Counted from the stretch's first letter, positions 51,415 to 62,530 are shown. The stretch is 64,000 nucleotides of DNA from Leucaena leucocephala (GCA_037074615.1 CM073538.1:21601068-21665067), one strand, 5' to 3'. Translations and numbers: made by a program. Notes: a model not told the origin generated them from the letters alone.

Positions 51415-52045
51415 GGGTTTGTTTGGTTGGGGGGTTTTGGAGGGGAGGGGAGGGGAGAGGAAAATGTGTTTAGTTAAAAAAAATGGAGGGGAGGGGAGAT
51501 TCTTTATCTTTTTGTGGTCCCCTCCCCTCCCCTCTAAAAGTTGGGGGTTTTGGAGAGAAGAGAAAATTTTTCACTTTTATGATCAAATTGCCTCTGATTT
51601 ATTTAATATTCCAATTGTACCCTTAAGCCTTTTTTTATTATTTTTTTCATACCTAATTTTTTTTAATTGTTAAAATTTAATAAACATAATAAATTATTTA
51701 TATATTATATTAAAATATATAATAATTATATAATTAATAAGAAATAATATTAAAACTTTATCATATTTTTTAATTTTATTATATATATAAATGAGATAAA
51801 AAAATTTAAGATTTATAAATTAAAAAAAATAATAATTTTAATATAAATATTATAAATAAATAGTAAATAAATTTAAATAAAGAGATAAGGGTATATTTGT
51901 CAATTTCTAATTAACTCTACTCCTTTCTTCTCCCCTCCCCTTCTGAACCAAATAAAAATATATCATTAATTAACCTTCTCTATCTTTTTTTATCCTCCCT
52001 TAAATTAATCTACTCTCTCCTTTCCTTAGCTGAACTAAATAAAGT
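51415..52045. mobile_element. MITE-like element with doubled terminal inverted repeats
   Basis: The left end TTTGTTTGGTTGGGGGG followed by GGAGGGGAGGGGAG is mirrored by CTCCCCTCCCCTTCTGAACC, AAATAAA at about 51929-51956. A second left unit at 51465-51499 (TGTTTAGTTA, then GGAGGGGAGGGGAG) and a second outer right unit at 52015-52045 (TCCTTTCCTTAGCTGAACTA, AATAAA) repeat the pattern. An inner AATTGTACCCTTAAG (about 51612) faces AAGGGTATATTTGTCAAT (about 51887). The GTTTGGTT-type ends recall Tourist/PIF-like or hAT MITEs. No target duplication confirmed. Confidence 0.5.
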
Positions 52046-52049
52046 AAAA

Positions 52050-53160
52050 AATGAGAGAAGGCGTGGGAAGGAAGTAAGGAGGGGGAATGAGACAAGTGAA
52101 AGGGAAAAGAGAGATGATGGTCGCATGGTCCATATTCGGTCCACACAGCTGGATCGAATCACATGACATTCCTTCTTCTACTTCGCTTCCATATACCATG
52201 CTTTGCTGTTGACCCCTTCCCCCAACACAACAAATTTACAGAGAGGATGCTCGATAGAGATTGCATGTTGACCAGAACCGGAGGAAAGAAGAAAAAGAAT
52301 GAGTGGCTTCCATGTTTTACCAGTTTTCTGGGAGATTTTAGACCATTCACTTTTGACCCCCCCATTTCCAAGCACCCAAAAGAGGAACCAATAACAAAAA
52401 AGTTTAAGTGGGTAAATGAAAGCAAAATATTTCAATCGTGGTATAGGTTTTTTTCCCCCTAAAATTAAATCCCTTATTGGCTACCCCTTGTCCAAAAATT
52501 CTACAATTGCTAGCATATGGCGGGGACAAAAGCTCTAGCGGCACCAGGATAATCAGGTGATTTCACAAAAAAAATAATTTAAAAATAGTATATAAGGATT
52601 TTACAGGGATTAAGCCATTTCAAAGAACTATTTTAAATTTTTCATATTTTGACAATTTTTTAATTGTCTTTCTCTCTAACATGAGACGTGTGTACTCTAT
52701 TATTTTTTTATTTAAAAACACGCGCAAATTGCAAACATTAGCCGACTTGTCTCGTTATGGTCACTGGTAACAGGCATAGGGATCCCTATTCGAGCCAACA
52801 GTGGCGAGACCATCATGTTGAATATTGCGGCACAACTTGAAAAAAGTAAATAATATAAATATAACATAATATATAATATCCTAAATATAAGTATCATTTA
52901 TCTTATTTATATAGATTAAAAAATGATATAAACTAGATAATTATAATTAATATGATTTTATCTTCTTAAAATATATATGTATAATATTATATTATATATA
53001 AGTTTATATGTTAGATAAATTAATTTTATAAAAAATAATAAATATTAGAGATAAAATAAATTGAGCTGTTATATTTAAGATTTAATCAAATCATATCTAT
53101 TTATATTATATTATAATATTGTAATTTGGGGAAGAAAATTAGTTAAGGAATATCTTTTGG
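52050..53160. other. Intergenic, no gene recognised
   Basis: Short overlapping ORFs at 52160-52460 on both strands match nothing I know. A possible third copy of the AT-rich MITE-like repeat lies at about 52975-53045. Confidence 0.4.
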
Positions 53161-53162
53161 GT

Positions 53163-53345
53163 ACGAGAAAAGTTTAGGTGGTTTGACATCGGTTTCCTAT
53201 AAAAATTAAGATATAGTCTTAAAATTTAGAAAATATTTATAGAAAATTTATGATATCGTTTATAAAATAAGCCTTCACAATTGAGCGAAAATCAAACTCA
53301 CATTTTTATATGATAAGAATTCTTTTCTTAGTATTTATATCCATT
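53163..53345 (-). mobile_element. SINE-like element, same family as 18.5 kb
   Basis: The minus strand has a B-box-like GAGTTTGATTTTC (complement of about 53287-53299), then ATCATAAATTTTCTATAAAT, TTCTAAATTTTAAG and ACCGATGTCAAA. These match CTCATAAATTTTCTATAAGT, TCTCTAAATTTTAAAG and ATTGATGTCAAA at 18620-18700 in the same order and spacing. Two copies sharing both head and body make this the clearest SINE family in the window. Confidence 0.6.
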
Positions 53346-53479
53346 CTTATTAGTTTTAGGTAGGAATTTGTTTTTTAAAAGATGTACCAAAGATATAGGA
53401 AAATTTAAACTTCTTACTGTAGAGCCATTTGGGTCATATCAAAGACTTTTGGGTCACCGTGTCTTAAGCCTTGTATCAG

Positions 53480-53935
53480 TCTAGGACTTATTTAGATAAA
53501 ATTTTAAAAATAAATTTATAAAAAAAGAGTTTTTAGATAACTTATAAAAAAGAATTTTTAGAGAAGAATTTATAAAAAAAATAGTTTTAAATAAATGAGT
53601 ATTTGGATAGTTATTTTTAAAAGAATTATTATTATTGGTAAATTACAAAAAAGGGTATAAGTATTAAATAAGGAGAGATAAGAGGAGAGAGGAGAGAGAG
53701 TATAAGAAAGAAAAGAGAGAGAAAATAAGAGAGACGAAAGAGATTGTATGAAAAAGTATGAGATATAGTAAAAGAAAAAGTAGAGATAATATAGTAATTT
53801 GTTAATTTATAAACTCTTTTACTGTTCCATAAGTTACTCTAACCAGCTTATCTGAAATATTAGTTTTAAACTATGTTTAGTCTAAAGTTAAATTTAAAAT
53901 TTAAGTTTGCCTGTATTTAGGCACTAAATTTAGTA
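53480..53935 (+). mobile_element. MITE-like repeat M1, copy 2
   Basis: Aligns with 40835-41285 in the same orientation. A purine-rich GAGAGAGG segment in the middle is expanded here (about 53675-53745). Possible ends: CTAGGACTTATTTAGATAAA on the left and GCCTGTATTTAGG on the right. Confidence 0.6.
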
Positions 53936-53939
53936 GGTT

Positions 53940-55847
53940 ATACATGGTTTCGGTTCATGACACTATTATGTTAGCCTACTTCAATGGAACCAAAATAAAA
54001 TATATAAATGGATATTAAAAATGTTATTTATACTTGCGTCAGTAATGTCAATAAACGAGGTTTGGCATAAATCCACCAAAAGATTTGTATTCATTATAAT
54101 AAAGAAAAATGATGACAATTTGTTTTGTAAATGTTAGCATTATATTGTAATGTCTTAAAAATTTTATTGATAAATAATGAGAAGACCTTGAAATATATAT
54201 ATATATATATAACAAAATGATATTTGTTTTCCAATAAACCTTTTTGGTTTGAGTAGACTACTAAATACACATATATTCTCTTGAATGTGCTTGCTGCTGA
54301 CCCTGTGAATTTGAAGTTTAAAATTGAATGAATATGCTAGCTAGATGGTGCATTTTGAACTACTGCCTTGTAGCATTTGATTTTATTGGGATAAACCCTT
54401 TGGATTAATTAATATAATAATTCAATACAGTGTATAGTACGGCTACGTACATTAAGCTTCATATTTCAAGAAGGAATAATATTTGCCTTCGACTCGAAAC
54501 TCGAGGGAGGAAGGAAGAATGGATAATATCAGACGCAGAAAGAATGATGAGACAAATAGATGCCTTATCGTACTAGCTTTAAGAATTCTCTGTCCTATTA
54601 CCTGGCTAAGGATGATAAAGAATTCTGTCCAATTACGGTAGACTTTTCTTTTAGTACCAACTATGAAATTGCGATTATGTTCATAGATTCTACCCTGTAG
54701 CTCAGACTCACTTTGAGTTGAGGCCATTGTCATCCTAGATGTGTTCACTATTCATCCAGGTTAAAGTACTCCTTCAAGAACTGATACAAAGCATCATTCA
54801 AACAGGACAAATTTGGACATGATATAATAATAATAATAATAATTGTTCAGAAAAGAATTCTTTTCTTTTGGCAAAAGAGAAAAAGAATAAGAAGGACGGG
54901 GGTCTTAGGCAAAGCTATTTACACCTGTAGGCCTTGTGAGAACGAACAAATGATATGAATATGCTATGAAGCAATATCAAATAGAAAGATCCTCAACTAT
55001 GCTATTATTGCATTGGTGTGTTAAACCTCCACCCTAACACATGCATATTTTTAATTCGGCGAAGGATTTTTTGATACAAGTAAAATTAGAAATAAAATTA
55101 AGTTAAAAATAAATTTTAAAAATTTATTTGGTAGATTAAAAATGAATATAGAATTAATGTATATTTTTTATAGAGATAAAATAATCTAAAATATTTTTTT
55201 ATAATTTAAAAAGAAATAAAATTGCCCACAAATTTTATAATTTAAGCTAAAATAGTTTAAAATATTTTATTTCAATTTTTCCTATTTTATTTTCTAATTT
55301 TTTTTATAAAAATTAAATATCTCAAAATATTAAAAATAAAAATAATTTCTATTATATCGAATAAAACAAATATTTGATTCAACTCTAACTTCTATACTAC
55401 TAAATATGGCTATTGCCCTCTAACAGTCATGGATTAAAACAAGATTTCCCTATGATGACCTTTCTCTATTAATGAGTAATGACTTTACGGGCGCCCTGTA
55501 TTTTCATTATAATTGTTCTATTTTTAAAGTGAAGCAAGACAAAAAAACAAGTGAACTGAAATATCCATACATTCACATATATATATATATATCATTGAAC
55601 CTTGGGCCAAGCAGAGAGAACGTAATTCTGATCAGACATTACATTTGTTCCTGGGCTTTCAAAGCCCAAGGGAGGGCATCTAGGTTAGGGTTTTATTCCA
55701 TTCTGTACGCACAACAAAATATACATGCCCTTGTAACCGGAAAAGAAAAAACAAAATATACGTACCCATGAACGCCCTCATAAAAAGAGTGGGGGTGGTG
55801 GGGAGTGGAATCAAACTGATAACAATGACACAAAGTTGCATCGTATT
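53940..55847. other. Intergenic downstream of the HSD gene
   Basis: No gene recognised; a minus-strand ORF at 54748-54452 is unsupported. TA runs lie at 54195-54210 and 55578-55592, and a TAA microsatellite at about 54828-54842. A promoter-like cluster at 55603-55694 is listed separately. Confidence 0.4.
55603..55694 (+). promoter_or_regulatory. Site II/telo-box cluster without a known downstream gene
   Basis: TGGGCC at 55603-55608, TGGGCT at 55652-55657, its inverted partner AGCCCA at 55663-55668, and TTAGGGTTTT at 55685-55694. The set resembles the TIM8 promoter in this window, but the next plus-strand sequence is antisense to the HSD 3' exon. Confidence 0.35.
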
Positions 55848-57291
55848 TCAATCTGTCTTAACGTCAGGATTTTGGATGGAAGACGGATATAACACATTCT
55901 TGCCTCCAGAAGTATCCAGAATCTTCTTCCCATATGCTTCATTGGCCGAATCCCCACTCATATGCATCAACCTCAATCCCCACTCCACCAATTCTGGGCA
56001 CAACACCTTCACTACATACGACATTCCGAACCATCCTGGTACTGTCAAATACCTATCTCCTCTTGCTACACTCTTCACTATTGCTCTTGCACACCCACTC
56101 GCTGATCCCACTGGCGCTGCGCTAATTTCAACCTGCAACAAATTCAATCAACTGTCACTTCCCTAACTGTCATTAACTAACTATTATCATCTGAGGATCG
56201 TAGTGCTTACATCTCTTAGATCCTGATCTATCTCCTCCCTTGCTTCGCCCATCAAGTACTTCCCTTTCGTTATTTCAGACTCTATGTAGCCTGGTGTTAC
56301 TATCGTTATGCTTATATCAGAACCAACTTCCGCCCTCAATGTCTCGTACATGGAAATTAAAGCCGCTTTGCTTGCCTGAGCATATATAACACTTACGTAA
56401 ATATCAGAAATTACATAGAATGAACTAATTTGTAGATACTCTTCTTCGTAGGGCTTACACAATACACGTTCCTTCTGGGTGCCGGCATCCAAGCATCAGC
56501 AGATGACATTACTACGATTTTGCCTCTGCTGTTTTTTAGATGTTGTAAAGCAAAACGGGTCGTGTACACTGAACCCCAGAAGTTTGTTTCCTGTGACAAG
56601 GCACAACAGTGAAGAACATAGAAGAGAAACATGAGTAAAATATGCACATAAAAGATCCTTATACCATAATGGGTCTGAAGTTGGTTATATCAGTTTCTTC
56701 TTGGAACAACTTGGAAGTCGTAACAGCCGCATTATTAACCAAGTGATCCACTGCATCCAACAGGTACAATTTTTTGGAGGTGGGGTGTGTGTGTGTTAAT
56801 ATTCTGTACTAACTTCGCTTCAAAACCAGAGAGAGACAGAGAGTTTTACTTACAACTTCCGAAATGATTTACCGTTTCGTCGACCATTCTGGAACAATCT
56901 TCCACCTTGGAAACATCTGCGCTTATGATAATAACATCTGGAGATCCAAAATCTCGAGCTCTATCTGCAACTTCCCTTAGTGCGTTCTCCCTCCGAGCAG
57001 AGAGTGCTAAACGAGCACCTCTTTTACCATACTCGTACGCCAAATGCTGCAAATTGAACAGAAATTGACGGCAATGAACAGAACACGACGATTCTAACAA
57101 ACAGAAAAAAATGGATGTGGGATGAATTACCTCGCCGATGCCGGAAGAAGCACCAGTGATGAGGACAACTTTTCCGGCAAGATTCTCGGCGAAGATGGAA
57201 TTTAAGGTGCAGAGAAAGAACTTGAGAGTCCAATATGCGGGTAAGAAGAGGGCAAGAGAAAAGAATTAAGGAAACTGTGAATGAGCTCCAT
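55848..57291 (-). CDS. 11-beta-hydroxysteroid dehydrogenase-like / steroleosin, start codon out of frame
   Basis: Six exons on the minus strand: 57291-57131, 57046-56854, 56750-56665, 56590-56459, 56375-56211 and 56132-55848. They encode an HSD1-type short-chain dehydrogenase of about 340 codons (Arabidopsis HSD1: about 349). Family members are oil-body or ER enzymes that use NADP(H) on sterol-like substrates. Seen: an N-terminal hydrophobic anchor with one Pro, the cofactor motif TGASSGIGE, VNNAA, FWGSVYTTRFA, VVMSSADAW with the catalytic Ser, the Y-C-A-S-K active site split by an intron, TIVTPGYIESE, GDRYLTVPGWF and the C-terminus NPDVKTD. Exons 2-6 are intact and in phase. The only plausible ATG, opening MELIHSFLN at 57291, is in a different frame from LALFLPAYW onwards; the dehydrogenase frame has a TAA at about 57270 and no ATG before exon 3. 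The exon sum (1022 bases) is not a multiple of three. Recent pseudogene or one-base sequence error. Confidence 0.85.
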
Positions 57292-57360
57292 CAATTAGCA
57301 ACAGAAAAGAAACAGGAACCAAAATGGTATGAATGATACAAAGAGAGGGAAAGAAACGGG

Positions 57361-57366
57361 TTTATA
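57361..57366 (-). promoter_or_regulatory. TATA box of the HSD-like gene
   Basis: TATAAA on the minus strand, 70-75 bases upstream of the MELIH start codon. It supports that ATG as the original start. Confidence 0.5.
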
Positions 57367-57540
57367 AGACGCATGCAATGCAAGGTGGCACCAATGCATG
57401 CCATGTAAACGACACGTAGCTCAGAGATAGCTAACGCAACGGTGACTATTGTCTGGGGACGTTTCGATTTGTCCTGCAAGAGGTTCCTTCCTCTCGGAAT
57501 CGGCCACGCTCCCTCACGAAGATTATGACATCGAACTCGA

Positions 57541-57566
57541 AAACGACGCTGTTTCTAGCGTCGTTT
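57541..57566. repeat. Perfect 10-bp inverted repeat AAACGACGCT
   Basis: AAACGACGCT (57541-57550) and AGCGTCGTTT (57557-57566) are exact reverse complements around a 6-base loop, 250 bases upstream of the HSD start. It resembles AAACGACG-type palindromes common in plant promoters. Confidence 0.5.
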
Positions 57567-57914
57567 GTGATTCCATTAATTAGGATAAAGGGCTATTCGT
57601 AAGCTCGTTAGACTTCACGAGAATGTACAAAAGGCAGGGAGAAAGTTGAAAAAAAAAAGAAAAAAGTGCGTGTGCGCAAAATCTAAAAGTTGGCCACAGT
57701 AACTTCGTTGCTCTGTTTTTGTAAATGGAATCTTCTCGACGAGGAAGTTGCTCACATTCATGAACCAGAAATTATTTATACAATCTCTTGAAAACAACAA
57801 GGACTGATTTAACGTATATTTGCCTTATAAATAAGTCATTATGTGGAAAATCGAGACCTTGATGTTTTGGGTTGCTGGATTCCGCCATGTTTGCAGAGGA
57901 ACGGAGCTTGACGG

Positions 57915-58120
57915 GACAAGGTGGCTGAGATCTCTCGGATTTGCAGAACGGTGACGTTGAGATTTATCGTCCTTGCACGACGACGGCGCTTCGCTTTGTT
58001 GGCTGAGATCTCTGTAGGACAACGTTGAGATCTATCGACCTTGCAGGACGACAGCACGACGGCGCACTGTTCGCTGATGACGACGGCGCTCTGTTCGCTG
58101 ATGACAATGGCGCTTATGGC
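57915..58120. repeat. GC-rich minisatellite
   Basis: Two imperfect units about 78 bp apart start at GGCTGAGATCTCT (57923 and 58001). Each runs through an ACGTTGAGAT block and ends in a GACGACGGCGC / GCACGACGGCGC block. A 24-bp tandem pair starting CTGTTCGCTGATGAC follows at 58067-58090 and 58091-58114. The island stands out from AT-rich surroundings. ORFs through it are probably by-products of the repeats. Confidence 0.6.
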
Positions 58121-59194
58121 AGGCTCCATTGTTGGTTGACGCGGCTCTAAATGCGAATAACCAGATGAGCAATTTCTTTGAGTAAATCGGCCATTTTTCT
58201 GGTGCTGTAATCTGGTTTGAACGAAGAACCAGATGAGCGACGACTCCGAAGGGAACATGGCAGATAAACTAGAGCACCACTTGGCCTGTATCCTAAAATC
58301 TGCGTCACAACCTTTTTACACTTGTTTAAATTGTCAACCCCTAAATTAAAATCATGAAATATTCAACTACTAACAATATCATTGATGCCTTTCATATCAC
58401 ACGATGTATTTTTATCTAATATATAATAACAATGGTGGTGGTGGTTATGGTAAGTTAATAAAATTAATTTATAAGATTACGATAGGAATTTACTTTAAAT
58501 TTAAGATTATTTTAATTTTATTATTTATTTCACTTAATATTTCATATCATTATTTAAATTTAATTAATTACAAAACTCAAATGAACTTTGGTTAGGCATA
58601 TTAAGTGAAATGAATAAAAGTTAAGAAAGGTATAGTATATTTTAAAATATTTTTTTAAGTGAGTAAGTGTCTTAAAATAAAAATAATTTGTGGCTTAATT
58701 TTATTAAAAACACACCAATACTCACAAGGGGTACAATAACGTCAACACCGGCCTGCCAAAAACAATAACACCAAACATATATTCGTCACTTGGTTCGAGA
58801 CTTTGAATGATATACACAAGAAAAGGGAGAAGAGAAAAAAAAAAAAAACAAGACCGGAATATTACAGTACCCGGCCAGAGAATGAAGATGGAGGGATAAA
58901 GGTCCATAATTTGCCCATGTTCTTGCGCAGAAGAGAAAGCTAATTGGATTGGGGTGACGAAGACGAGAGGATTACTTGTATTGCGGGGCAGACGAGAGAG
59001 GATGGATCGGATTCTGCCTTCGCATCTGCGATACTGTTCATTAGCATTGGAGGAGAGGGCACAGACAAGTGCCACAAGCATTGCTTTTTAACTGCTTTTA
59101 ACAAGTTATATAATCTTTTTATCAGTTGTGAACAGTATACGCATATTATTATTTGCGCAATAAGCAAAACTTACCTCTATTTTTATTTTTTTTT

Positions 59195-59320
59195 TGTTAT
59201 AAGATTTTTAGAAAGGGTTAGGCTCATCATGATTTAATAATAAGATAAAATCTCTCTTTCTTTTAAATTATATTAATATTAAATAAGAGGAGTTGTCAAT
59301 TGTCTAATTGTGTGGGTTAG
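59195..59320 (+). repeat. Dispersed repeat family R1, copy C
   Basis: AGATTTTTAGAAAGGGTTAG, then AAAATCTCTCTTTCTTTTAA, ATTAATATTAAATAAGAGGA and GTTGTCAATTGTC follow the R1 block order, diverged. Confidence 0.4.
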
Positions 59321-59734
59321 TTCTGTCAAGCAAGCTTTAAATGTTATTAGGCCTTGTCCAGATTGAAGAGGTATGAATGCAATCAGAAGGCCGCAGTTCG
59401 TGGGGCTTGATTTGGGCTACCAGATCCTGCATTTTGGTATTGTATTAAGTAGACGGGCCCATTGTCCGAATCTACCATATGCCCCTCACAACCTCATCTC
59501 ATTGGATTCTGAACAATATCATTAACCCATTCGGCTATGGTCTCTTGGCATAGAATTCACTTTCTGATCAAGGGCAAAAAATGATTGGAAGTGAAAGGAT
59601 GGGATGGAGTAGGATAATGAAGAGACACCTCGGGAAGTTTCATCAGTTTTCTATGAGTTTGACTAGTAAAAAGATGTGATATATGACTATTTAAAATATA
59701 TTTAATTTTTAAAAAATATTATTTTATTATGATT

Positions 59735-59905
59735 CTAGTCACAGTATTTAGAAATATATTTTCACTCTTAAGTGTTTAGATTTACGTTTAAGAATAATTA
59801 ACAATTTATTTTACCCAATATTAGTATTATTTAAGAGAAAAGAAAATTTCATTATATTTTTAAATAGTGAGTGATTTAACTCTTTTTTTAAAAATTTTAT
59901 ATATA
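59735..59905 (-). repeat. Dispersed repeat family R1, copy D (inverted)
   Basis: The minus strand reads AAATTTTTAAAAAAAGAGTT, AATCACTCACTATTT, TTTTCTTTTCTCTTAAATAA, TAATATTGGGTAAAATAAAT and CTTAAACGTAAATCTAAACA, closely matching copy B at 18005-18165. It is inverted relative to copy C, about 420 bases away. Confidence 0.5.
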
Positions 59906-60767
59906 AAAAAAACAAGGGAAGTTTTGATCAAGTACGCAAGGACGCTTCTGATAAGAAACGGAATCTAAATCATAATTCAATCCATCCAATTAGTGCTTCC
60001 ACAGTCATTTTGCACATCCTTTAAGGTCCCTTTTTCACAGTTAGAATTAAGAAGTCCATCCCATGACAAACAGATAAAGATTACCAAATCTTTGTATCTG
60101 AGCCACTATCAATTCCTTCTCATCATCCAATAATGCGCCCCCTCTGAATACTCTGATCTGATCCCTTTGTTTCATCTTTAGCTCTGGGGAAAAAAAGAAG
60201 GAGAACTTTGTGGGTGGTGTCACGTGCATTGCACCTGTTGGATGATTGTTTTGATAGTACAAAATCATTAACGACCTGCTTACAGGCACCGCGGCGTTTT
60301 GCCATAATAGAAGTAAAACCGCTCAGTGCTTATTATTATAATAGCAACCACAAAAATTCATGCATCAAACTTTTATTTATTATTTTAATTTAATAAAATA
60401 TCTTCAGATATTTTCTTTTCTAGTATGGAGTATAGTTGGACCGATAGATTTCTATTTTAACATAACTAAATTTTGTCTTCAAATTGATTCTTCTCTTGAT
60501 ACAAATTGCTATATATAAATCACCCTACTAATCTTAACTTCTCTTCCAAATCATCCACAGTTTTTTTACAAGGGATCTAATAAGAATAACATTCCTAAGA
60601 ATACAAGTCACCATCTTAACGTGGCCCCGGGAAAAAAGAACATGACAGACATCTAATCTTAAAAGATTAGTCACTCTATGAACGCCATTTTCTGCGACAA
60701 TCTTGACAGCTAAGCATTATCTAAGAAATAATGCCGTGTCGTCTATCCACGAAGGTTTCTTTGCATT

Positions 60768-62528
60768 TTAATAGAAAAATGCAATCATCTGAACTAACTC
60801 ATCTGCCGTCCTGTGTTCTGCCACTATAACAATAACAAGGCATCTTTGGGTTAGAATAAGCACCAAACAAAGAGGCGTACGTGTCTTGTGGTATCAACTA
60901 AACAACAGTTTAAGAGCAAGATCCCAATTATTCTCACCTGTCTCCCTATGCACGATCTTGTTCCCACGTAAGAATAACATTTGTGGGCATTCTCTGGCTT
61001 TAACGGCATATGCCAAGTCTCTCTCTATATTAATGTCTATCTTCACCGCCTGTTACCACGCAGTTCAATACATTATTATCAAATAACACAAAACAGAATG
61101 TAACAGATGACAATCAACCAGGTTGTATATAAATTGGTGCTAGATGAATGAAATTTAATCATACCCGCGGAGGCAACCGATCTTTGGCACCCCAGTACAC
61201 CTTAATCGCTTTCTCCAGCTCTTTCAAAATTTTCCAGTTATCCATCGCCCTGTGGAATAATTAAAACAAACACCAAGAGTTGCCATTGGACATGAAAAAC
61301 TATTCTCTTGATCATATCAACATCATTAGATAAACAGGGAAGAAAAGCTTTCACATTGAGTAACCTCTTCCAGGCAAGAGCAAGAACACCTTGAAAAAAT
61401 CATCTTTGGCATGTTATAGATGAAGGCCAATTTATCTAAATTGGGACCCTAAAATATTATCTCAGGATCTCAATCTTGTTCATATTATACAAAATTATAG
61501 ACAATGTAAGCCAACTGACATATTTCTTTGCCGGAGCCTTTATTTTAAAAGTGTTCAGAGAATTTTAGATGTGCATCTCAAGCTTTATCCTTCCTCTGGC
61601 GTTTTCCCCTCTACCAAACCCACACCCAAAAAAAAGAGCAGAAGAAATCACAAAAGCATATACCAGGAGAGATAGAGGATATAACCTGTTATATCTTTCA
61701 AAGACAAGTACAACTAGTGGACTGGGATGGAAAGCATAACTCTCCCATTCCAAACAGTTGACCTCTTGCACCCAGTTATCATCAATCTCCCCTTCCCAGT
61801 CAATTTCAACACCATCTTCCCCAATAACATTCTTAATTGCATGCTGTTCAAAATAATCAGAAGCTCTTATTCCCCATCCAACAATAGCATCCAGGGGCCA
61901 ATTCTTACTTTCTTCCTCAATCACCATCTTCTTTCCACCATTGCTAGCATCTTCCTTATGTTCCACATCCTCGTCGTCCTCCTCCTCCTCCTCATCATCA
62001 CTGCTTTCAGATTTAGACTTGTCAAAAACTCTTTCCTTCATTATGTTTTCCTTATTCTCGAAAACATCAGAGCTTTGTTGCTGAATTGAAGCAAATGTCC
62101 TATCAAGCGAATCCCGTTTGAAATCTTCAACTGCCATAGCTTCGCTTCTGCGTCCACGCCTTGGCTTCCTTGGAATTGTTAGGGAGACCTTGGCAGAATT
62201 TTTATCCTCAACATCAGTTACCTCATTTTTTGAGCGGCAGCTTCTGGGCTTATGTCTAGCTCTGGGAGAGGACCTGGAGCTAGCTTCAGGTTGTGGTTCT
62301 GGAAGAGAATTTTTTGAAGCAGCAGATAGAGGTATAGATTGTGTGGTATGATGACAATGTACAGGGGAATGCAAGAACAATCTCAAATGAGAAGTACCAT
62401 CAGTAGAGTGAACAAATGAATGCCGAGTATTAAATGATGAAGAAGGATAAAAACTGGGATCTCTTTCTGTGGCACAAAAAGGTGAGAAGCATATAGGCAG
62501 GGCTGAAGTTTGGAGAAATAGCTTTTTT
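60768..62528 (-). CDS. MRL7L-type thioredoxin-fold chloroplast protein (5' end unresolved)
   Basis: Four exons on the minus strand: (62528)-61686, 61249-61165, 61049-60938 and 60823-60768, with phase-consistent GT-AG joins. Relatives are Arabidopsis MRL7/RCB/SVR4 and MRL7L/NCP, needed for plastid-encoded RNA polymerase activity and chloroplast development. Seen: a Ser/His/Pro-rich N-terminal part fitting a transit peptide; a basic stretch (RKPRRGRR); an acidic run (SDDEEEEEDDEDVEH) coded by a TCC/TCA-rich microsatellite near 61975-62000; the core WPLDAIVGWGIRASDYFEQH, then GEDGVEIDWEGEIDDNWVQE, ESYAFHPSPLVVLVFERYNR, DNWKILKELEKAIKVYW, AVKIDINIERDLAYAVKARE, CPQMLFLRGNK and RTADELVQMIAFFY. No thioredoxin CxxC is visible, as expected for this family. 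The stop follows FFY directly, which seems about ten residues earlier than relatives I recall. The frame is open up to a TGA at 62530-62528 without an ATG, so the start is probably in an upstream exon I could not identify. Confidence 0.88.
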
Positions 62529-62530
62529 CA

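Larger units (their letters stand above)
58265..60767. other. Intergenic between the HSD and MRL7L genes
   Basis: Holds a poly-A patch at 58839-58850 and R1 repeat copies C and D. ORFs at 58720-59170 on both strands match nothing I know. The 60047-60767 part is likely 3' UTR and flank of the MRL7L gene. Confidence 0.4.

Noticed and set aside
52159..52462. Overlapping ORFs on both strands
   Set aside because: Open frames on both strands at once with no family match suggest chance.
54452..54748. 98-codon minus-strand ORF (QSESELQGRIYEHNRN)
   Set aside because: Considered as a retrotransposon fragment but no family motif or flanking coding homology could be seen.
57825..58258. Overlapping minus-strand ORFs rich in Arg, Ser and Gln
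   Set aside because: They run through the GC-rich tandem repeats; the repeated peptide (VISEQ) mirrors DNA repetition and matches no protein family I know.
58722..59167. Possible short gene (frames containing SIADAKAESDPSSLVCP)
   Set aside because: No homologue recognised, three overlapping frames are open, and no splice or promoter support.
61727..62351. Plus-strand ORFs opposite the MRL7L exon
   Set aside because: Antisense shadows of a clearly recognised minus-strand coding exon.
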